From Lantana camara (Eukaryota > Streptophyta > Magnoliopsida > Lamiales > Verbenaceae): a stretch of DNA of 64,000 nucleotides. Position 1 is the stretch's first letter; every line of letters begins with the position of its first letter. The translations under genes were made by a program, and so were the position numbers. The notes beneath the pieces were generated by a model. That model saw only the letters and a list, made by a program, of their open reading frames with translations, ran no database searches and was not told the origin of the DNA. This document shows positions 56,701 to 64,000 of this stretch, in pieces. Location: the NCBI GenBank assembly GCA_037501455.1, contig CM074858.1:43893001-43957000 (forward strand), read 5' to 3'.

Positions 56701-59700
56701 TGTAACGTCCCCGTTTTTCAGTTTAAATAATGTGACGTATTTGTTTATAAATTGCGCAAATTAAGTATTTAATTATATGATTAATTGTTTATAAGTGTTT
56801 TTATTTGATTTAAAACCGTAAACTTTTGTTACTTAATTTAATTAATATGGAATTTAAGTTTAGTAATTAATTTATAACAATATGAATTCGTTCATGCGCT
56901 TAAGTGTTCTATTTCTACTTCGTTCTTATATGTAATGATATCAGATTGGCGTGAAAATTTAATATGTCGTAAATATGGGTGTTATGAACATGCTTATATG
57001 CTCGGTTTATGTTTTCGGATTCATTTGGCGTGTTTATGAATTTATTTTGATTTTGTGGAACCCAGTCGGGGGCTAACGAGCAATTAGCGCACCCTTGGTT
57101 CCGTGCGTGATATCTTGAGCTCGGGAATTCGGATTCGAATTCCGTCAACTCCGTTGCCTTCGTATCGACGATCCGGAGACAATGGAACAAGCCTCATACC
57201 TTTTTGAAATCATTAAGACCTTCGAAATCCAACCGTAACGAGCAAACCGTGCAAGAAGAGCCCTTATGTTGACTAGTCTTCATGGTGGGACCCCATGACC
57301 TCTCTTAACTAAACCATACCTTAACCATGACTTAATTACCTTGAGTTAAGCCCTTTCTCCTTCCTTTAAGCTGCAAGAACCGAACCTTATCCCCTTCATT
57401 TCTGCAAATACTGATCGAGAGAGAGAGGTAGAGGAGAAGAGAAGGAAACCTTGGCCTTTTTGTGATTTTGGAGCTCAAATCACCATCTTCTTTCACCAAA
57501 TCTTCAAGGTATGAATATTGATGTCTTCTCTACTCTATTATACTTGATTTCATCTCCTTAATTCATGATTTGGATCAGATTTGGTTAGGGTTTGGGCTAA
57601 GAGCATGAATAGGGTTTTTGGGAGAATTTGCTCTTATGACCTTGTTTGCTTGTGTAGCTGAATTTCTTGCTTATATGTGATCATATGAACTTGTTTCTTG
57701 GCTTATTTCTTTCCTAACTCATAGTATATGATATTAGGAAGATGTCATCTCTTGCTCCTTTTATGAAATTATGAGATATGGAGCTCCAAACTTGATGATC
57801 TACTTGATTCCCCTGTTTCGTGACTGTTGTGTGAAATTTGGTGTTGTTGCATGATCATATAGCCTCCATTTCGTGTGAAATTGCATGGAGTTGTTGTACA
57901 CTCATTGTTATATATGTTAGCATTCATGCTTTAAGAGTTTGGTTCCATTTAAAGCCTCAAAACCGAAATACATGGCCTATTCTTATGCATGATCATTGAC
58001 AGATTTGTTGCTGTTGTCTATGTGAGGTTGTTGGTCATTCTAATGTGCTCTAAATGGTACCATTTTGCATATATATGATGTATATAAGTTGTTTAGTATG
58101 TTAGCATGCATTCCCCAAAGTTTCAGATCCAAATTCAAGTCCTAAGTACTTGATCAATGCATGATAGAATTATTAGGGCTCATATGTCCGATTGTAGCGA
58201 CCCAGTTTTGTTTCACGATTTCGATGATCTTAACGTGTGATCTAGCTTTTGGACTCTAAATGAAAAATGTTCATAACATGCCAAATATGTTGTATATGAA
58301 GTTTCAGAGCATTTGGAGTTTATTTGTTATGTTTTTGGATTGAGTTTGTAAAGGATCAGTTTTGCCGGAAAATTTTCAAAGGGGATTAAGTTCTGTACCG
58401 TGACACCCCCGTGTCACATTTACTCATAAGAGTGAGACACGGGCGTGTCACACCCTCTGCTCAGTTCTGTACTGAGCCACGCCCGTGGCTCAGTTGGGCT
58501 ATGGTTGGTGACACCCCCGTGTCACTTTCCATGTGCAGTCCGTGTTGTTTCCTCTTCGGTTTTTGATTTGTTTCCCCTCCTTAATGACTTTATCTCTCTT
58601 TATGTTGAACTATGAACTTGTTTGGCTATGTGTTAGGAGTATTGTAGTTCAATTTCGTGGCATTTGGATGAGTTATAGGTATACTTTTGCTTATGGCCGT
58701 TTATGTGTGTTTATATGTCATTTATGAACCGCATAACTTATTTTCCATACCATATGACTTCTTCTTGTTGCCCAACCTTGAATATATGATATGTTATGTA
58801 ATATAAAGTATATGGTAGCATTATGGAAGAGCTTGAACTTGTCCTATGCTCCTATTTGAATTCTTGAAGTAAATTGATTGGACATATGAATTGAAGAACT
58901 TGAGTGATTTATGATCGAACAAGTGAATGAATTGGTTATATGATTTTCATGACTTAATATGATCTTTATACATTCATATCATGCTTGAGCATTGCCGTGC
59001 GTCATATATGGTTCATTTAGAGTCTTGAGTCTCACGAACACGTCTTGTGGTCTTTTGTACAGTTTGTCTCCAGGGTGGAGAGCTTTTGATCGTTCAGGCA
59101 CTTGGTGCTCGATCCTTGTTTCTTCACGGTCCAGGTGAGGGTGGTTTTTGTTTTAGCTATGTAACAAACCCTACAACCCTTATGTGAAAAGCTTTGGCCA
59201 AAACCCTTATGATTATATATATATATATGGTTTTCAAATGGAGTTATCGAGTAAATCCTTCTGAGTTATATGTATGAGCGTATAACTTAAAAATGGTTTT
59301 GTAATGAGGCTATGCTCCAAACCGTGTGTCTTCATGCTAGCTACGGATTAGGATGACACGGAGAGGTACGTATATAGCATATGCCGATTTACACGGTAAG
59401 GTATGATTTCTTATAGTAGGTATTGATCGAGTAAACCCTTTTCAAATGGATAATGATGGATACGGTATGATTCTTATGAATCAAATGTTTTGGCGAGACA
59501 CCTTTATCACTAGTTACAGAACGGGCCCCGGGACTTAGTGTATGTGGCTAACCGAGGAAGCAAGGGCTGACGGGGATCCCATATACTAGTCCCACTAATA
59601 GACAGCGGTACTGGACCTCGTCAGGAGATTGGCGGGGAAAGGGAGCTGAGTGCCATCTGGGGAGTCATGTAACCCCTTTTGGCCAGTGACGGAGGTGGTC

Positions 59701-60603
59701 GGGTCTTGCAAACCCACCACCAATTTGGAGGGAGAAGGTTGGACTTGATTGATTGAATGATTGATTGACTGATTGATTACCGATTGATAGGCACTGTGCG
59801 GGAAAGCCGGGAACCGGATTGCCCAAACAATACATTTAGGACTTGATTTATGGTCTGCCTGTATTATGATATATTGCATGATCACCTAATCAATATATTA
59901 TTGATAATTGTCGTACACGGTCGGAGTTGGTTGGAGATTGTGCACGCTCCCTCGCCGAGCCTTATATATATATGATTTCTGATGGTAATGAACTAAGATG
60001 TCTTAGTCGTAAAATCCGGGCGTTGTTTATCTATTTTCTTGCCTTTTTGGGAACTAACTTCAAATAAAACCTTGCTCGGGATTTATGACTTGCATGTGCA
60101 TGTTTTATATATATGTATCGCTCCTGCTCACTCAGTCTACTAGAGACTGACCCCTCTCCCTCCCCATTCTTTTAGTGTGCAGGTTTGTTCTTTGGAAGTT
60201 CGAGCTAGGCGGAGGTGTTTGAAGTTTTGAGTGAGTCAAGTTAGGTTAGGGAGTCTCTGCACTCATATTGGTTTTGGAATTATGTATGACTCGTTTCAAT
60301 TATATCGAGAAATTTGATACCTATGTATTTATTATGAAATTGGCTTTACTGGATTTTGATATGATTTAAAAGAGGCCTGAAGAGCCCAAATTATATTATG
60401 ATTCGTATGTTTGAATTGAGCATGTTGATGCATATATTTTGTGGATTGGTAATCCTTGCAGGGTCTAGCTCCGCCTGGCTTAGGAAAGTTTTTATGTTTG
60501 TCTCCCGTTCGCTAGGGTTTGATACGGGTGCGGATTTTCTATTTCGTTACTCGTGTTGAGCCTTAGTGCGGGGGATGTGGTGCCTCACGTGCGGGGCGCT
60601 ACA
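56701..60603 (+). mobile_element. El-15 3' LTR
   Basis: 3903 bp, collinear with the 5' LTR at a constant offset of 6701. Confidence 0.95.
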
Positions 60604-60608
60604 GTTTG

Positions 60609-61295
60609 GTTGATCAGAAGATAAGAGAATATGTTTCCTCAGTGTCACTAGCTTCATCACAGCAGCCGGGCCAAATTTCGATAGCTTTTAAGGAGTTTCA
60701 GAACCAACAAACCTCAAAGTTCTTTGAAAGAAGTGATAATCAAGCTAAGTCACCACTTAAGAAAATTAAAAGGATGTGGGAATTAATCCCAGGTGACTCC
60801 CAAGAGAAGATCCGAGACGCCACCTCTTTGGAGGCAAGAAGGTCTAATCCTCAACCCGGGCAGGCTTCAGGTTCAAAATTAGGACAGACTTCCAACAAAG
60901 GGAAGCGGCCTATCTCTCACCCTATCCCAACACCTCAAGGGAGGTCTCGAAAGAAAAAGAATCGGTCATTTGAGTCAGGTTTAGGAACTTCACGTACCCC
61001 GGCTTCAACAACATCTTCGGGAAAGCTTCTTTGTGCTTATTGTCGAGGCGACAACCACACTTATGAGAATTGTAGATGGCGTTTGGGCTTATGCTTGTGA
61101 TGTGGAAGTAATGAACACCGAGTTGACACGTGCTCGAAGCGAAAGGGGTTATCCTCCGGGAGACCAAGGCCACTTGTTCAAGTCCGTTCTTCTATGCTAG
61201 AGAGAGAGGTACAGGATGTAAACGCGGATCTAAACGTGATAGCACAAGGTATCCATTACACGCATGACACAATCAGAAGTGAACGGTACACCTAA
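60609..61295 (+). pseudogene. gag: El-14 gag, C-terminal part, lacking a capsid core
   Basis: Continues the frame broken at 49999. A Lys/Ser/Pro-rich linker follows a short FKEFQNQQTSKFF stretch. The WW...TW..F...F capsid core seen in El-11 gag is absent, so the protein is about 263 codons. Two CCHC knuckles lie at 61032-61073 (CAYCRGDNHTYENC) and 61092-61133. The second is broken by TGA at 61098 between its first two Cys, probably from CGA. After the stop the frame runs on to TAA at 61293, with NVIAQG near the end, as in El-5 gag. It may be an RNA-binding remnant that relied on another Gag for the shell. Confidence 0.82.
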
Positions 61296-61467
61296 TCATG
61301 CATATCACATGCATCACGGATCTTATTTATTGTGTGTTTAATTTCTTGTTAGTTGCAAATTGGTTGTCTATGAGTGGTACTTATGTGATTAATAAGATTC
61401 TACTTGCCTATGTGACACTTATATGAATGTTTTTACAATTTTCTCCCTTGATTTGTTTTCGTGTGTG
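61296..61467 (+). other. El-14 post-gag non-coding stretch
   Basis: AT-rich with CATGCAT motifs shared with El-11; no gene seen. Confidence 0.5.
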
Positions 61468-61573
61468 TTTGAGAGACGGGGTTCTCTCATTTCTTGTTGA
61501 GAGACGGGGTTCTCTCATTTCTTGTTGAAAGACGGGGTTCTTTCATTTCGTGTTTAGGAGACGGGGTTTTCTT
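61468..61573 (+). repeat. Tandem GAGAGA/TCTCTC hairpin array, El-14
   Basis: Four units. The third has GAAAGA/TCTTTC, a change on both arms relative to its neighbours; the fourth is eroded. Confidence 0.88.
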
Positions 61574-61606
61574 TTGGCTTGAGCATCATTTTTTAAACTC
61601 GGCAGT

Positions 61607-61625
61607 GGACCTGGGGACCAGGTCC
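61607..61625 (+). other. Hairpin next to polypurine tract, El-14
   Basis: GGACCTGG, loop GGA, CCAGGTCC. Confidence 0.8.
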
Positions 61626-61630
61626 TTTTA

Positions 61631-61643
61631 AGGGGGGAGAATT
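61631..61643 (+). other. Polypurine tract, El-14
   Basis: AAGGGGGGAGAAT directly before the 3' LTR. Confidence 0.9.
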
Positions 61644-64000
61644 GTAACGCCCCGGTTTTTCCATTTAGGCTTTATATGATATTATATGGATTTCATAACA
61701 TTAGGTGCAGTTTATGTCCATGAACTTGTATGAAATTAGTTGTTAATGTGTCTAATTGCACTCATGTGAATTAATTCACTATTTGGTTATATGATCATAT
61801 GATTTAATTCCCTTTCATTTCATTTCATTCTATTTTCTAACATATGCATTATTTTATGCATTCATGTAAGGGACATGCAATTGTATATATGTATGATATG
61901 CATAATATCTAACTTTATACATACATGATATATATATCTATAATTATGTTACATTGCATACATTGTATAAAATATAACATATATGCAAGACACACACACA
62001 AACACATAATAAATCTCTAACTTGTAAATTAATGTGAGGCAAGGACTTAATTGCAAAAAGTAGTGATTCATACATGTTAGTGGAAGACTTTTGTATGTAT
62101 CTATACATCACATACATCATATATATCATATACATTTATCTCTTCCAATTACATTTCATTCCATTTTATCAAAACCACACACACACACTAAATCACGGTA
62201 TTAACACCAAGGAAGGAAGGAAGTAAATTTCATCATTTCAAGCTTGATTTCAAGAAGGAAAGTTGCATAAGTTGGAGCATCAACATCATCATACCATCAT
62301 CTCTTCCATCTCTTCTTTCATTCAAGGTAGAATTGAGATTTGTATGAATTCTTGAAGTATTGATTGAGTAGGGTTTGATGATCTTGGTATGATTTCTTGT
62401 GTGTAAATGATTAGAAGCATGTTTAGGACCTTAATACTTGAAGCTTGCATGAATTCTTAAGGAAATGAGAAGTTGATGACATGAAATTATATGGGTTTGC
62501 TTTTGATGAATTTCTATGATCAAAGCATATTTCTTGGTTTTAATGTGGCTTAAATGAAGAATATGAGTTATATGCATGTTATGTGTTAGTTTTAAGTTGA
62601 TTCCTTACATTTGTTTCAGAGTGGGAATGATTTTGGAGCTTTTCCCGTGCAATCCCCTGTTTTTGCCCTGTTTTTTCTGCTGCGTACAGTTGACACGGGC
62701 GTGTCAACTTTGCCTTGTTCAGTGTGACACGGGGGTGCATGTTGGTTTGATTTTCTGTACCGTGACACGGGGGTGTCACGGTTTGCCTTGTAATGGTGAC
62801 ACGGGCGTGTCACCTTTTCCTGCATTTTGTCCAACTTCGAACCAACGCCATTTTCACCTCGGTTTGAATTAGAAAACGTGCCATATAGAGTTGGAAAGGT
62901 CTATGTGTCTACTTTCATTCCCAATAAGCAAAACTCAATTCCCACTTCTAAAATTTAAGATATTACAGTTTTCCCACAACATGTGCATTTTCCCAAAATT
63001 GTCCGTTTTGGCCAAACTTCACCAAAACCTTTCTTATTGCTTTCCTTTCACTCTCTTGGCTCCCATATGTGAATTATAAGTTGTATATACTTGATTAATT
63101 GATAAGCATGCTCTTACTTGACACTTCTTGGTACGTAATTGCTCAAACTTTATTGTGTAATTCCATGCACTATATGAATTGAACTTGAAATGATTGAATG
63201 ATATGAATATGTGACTCCTTGAGATTTATTTCATCTCTTAGATATTGATTGGTTCTCTTACATGCTAAGTGTCACTTGATTGCTAGTTCTACTTATTTAC
63301 ATGAGCATTGTCGTGCGTCATACTTGGTTTCATATTGAGTCTTGTCCCACGAGTTCACGTTATTTCCTTTCTTGTCCTTATTGAACAGATCTCCTTCCAG
63401 TTGACGTGGGACACACACCATAGTTATATTCTTGTTTCGCTCGTTAGGTGAGGTTTAATTTCTAGATATATAGAACCCTTACAACCCTTATGTGATTTTC
63501 GGCCAAAAAGTATCTATATATCTATAGTTTTCAAACCTTATGATTTTCAAATGATTTCACGAAAATGGATTGATTGATTGATTGATTGACCGATTGTCTT
63601 TGGCGAGTAAAGCATGTTCACGATGGGCCCCGAGGGTAGTGTATTGAGCCAACCGAGGAAGCAAGGGCTGACGGGTAACTCTTGCACTATCCTCACCAAT
63701 TTTGGGATCACCTCTGAATCCACCAGGAGGTTTGGTGGAGGAAAGAAATCTCGTATGTGGGAGTCATGTTCCTGACGTACACCATGCATGGATGACTGGG
63801 TCTTGCAAGCCCACCATCACCCGGAGGGAGAAGGAGACTGGGGATGGGTCCGGCACCACGGGCCATCCTCGGGTTATTGTATTGATTGCACTCATTTATT
63901 GAATTGATTGAATACACTACTACACTATAATTGAATCGCATGATCACCTAATAATTAAATCAAACATGAATTGTACACTTTTGGATAAAGGTTGGAGAAT
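61644..64000 (+). mobile_element. El-14 3' LTR, cut by the window end
   Basis: Collinear with 44923 onward with scattered substitutions and small indels. Contains the palindrome array (62688-62814), mini-exon (63389-63447) and a shortened GATT repeat (63569-63590). Confidence 0.94.
62688..62814 (+). repeat. Palindrome array, El-14 3' LTR
   Basis: The unit at about 62759-62780 (arms CCGTGACAC and GTGTCACGG) is intact here but has lost 2 bp in the 5' LTR (about 46042). Confidence 0.9.

Larger units (their letters stand above)
50000..60603 (+). mobile_element. El-15: complete, very young, non-coding long-LTR element
   Basis: Flanked by GTTTG at 49995-49999 and 60604-60608. LTRs are 50000-53902 and 56701-60603, both exactly 3903 bp; I noticed only two substitutions (50230/56931 and about 52450/59150). 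The interior of 2798 bp has primer site, cassette, hairpin array and polypurine tract but no gag or pol. It must have been mobilised in trans and recently. It fits the class of large retrotransposon derivatives (LARDs). Confidence 0.95.
44923..64000 (+). mobile_element. El-14: gag-bearing long-LTR element, 3' LTR runs off the window
   Basis: 5' LTR 44923-47941 (3019 bp), primer site, leader, gag split by El-15, hairpin array, polypurine tract, and 3' LTR from 61644. Without El-15 the interior is about 3.1 kb and has no pol. Its LTRs differ at many sites, more than those of El-15, in line with the nesting order. Confidence 0.93.

Overview
The window is nuclear DNA of a flowering plant with a large, repeat-rich genome. 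It is AT-rich and intergenic. LTR retrotransposons primed by plant initiator tRNA-Met (primer-binding sites reading TGGTATCAGAGCC) fill almost all of it. I find no convincing host gene, tRNA or rRNA. The species cannot be named from this sequence.

Layout (my names, left to right). LTR-1 (1-749, minus, partial); remnant-2 (750-1182, minus, internal-region scrap); LTR-3 (1183-4933, minus); unexplained spacer (4934-5189); LTR-4 (5190-7158, minus, truncated); El-5 (7159-11342, minus: 3' LTR, polypurine tract, decayed gag); El-6 (11343-13896, plus, cut LTR); El-7 (13897-18782, plus: 5' LTR, primer site, leader); Copia-8 (18783-44491 and beyond, plus, a Ty1/copia element with dead gag-pol); Copia-9 (19170-33639, solo LTR of the same copia family); LTR-10 (19303-22179, minus, solo); El-11 (22898-32563, plus, complete, with gag); LTR-12 (36954-39782, minus, solo); LTR-13 (44492-44922, minus, partial); El-14 (44923 to past 64000, plus, with a shortened gag); El-15 (50000-60603, plus, complete, no protein gene).

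These form a nest seven deep: El-5 contains El-6, which contains El-7, which contains Copia-8. Copia-8 contains Copia-9 (itself holding LTR-10 and El-11), LTR-12 and LTR-13. LTR-13 contains El-14, which contains El-15. Target-site duplications (TSDs) support the steps: GTTTG for El-15, AGGGT for El-11, GCGTT for LTR-10, CGTGA for Copia-9, and TTATC/TTGTC (one change) for LTR-12. The two LTRs of El-15 are both 3903 bp and nearly identical, so it is the youngest insertion.

Apart from the copia copies, all these elements belong to one loose superfamily. Their LTRs are very long (2.8-3.9 kb), begin TGTAA, and flank a 2.4-3.1 kb interior that holds at most a Ty3/gypsy-type gag with two CCHC knuckles. 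No protease, reverse transcriptase or integrase is present, so they look non-autonomous. Their sequences have diverged widely, yet they keep a common plan: (1) a promoter-side module; (2) a splice-donor-like site, usually CAAG|GTAAG; (3) an array of near-perfect palindromes; (4) a 59-82 nt segment bounded by AG and GT that looks like a mini-exon; (5) a covarying hairpin just before a pyrimidine-rich AG acceptor and a GCTAGGCGG box; (6) gag starting directly after an AG|GATG acceptor; (7) tandem GAGAGA/TCTCTC hairpins; (8) a hairpin beside the polypurine tract. Several hairpins change on both arms together between copies. This RNA-architecture pattern is the most interesting signal in the window.
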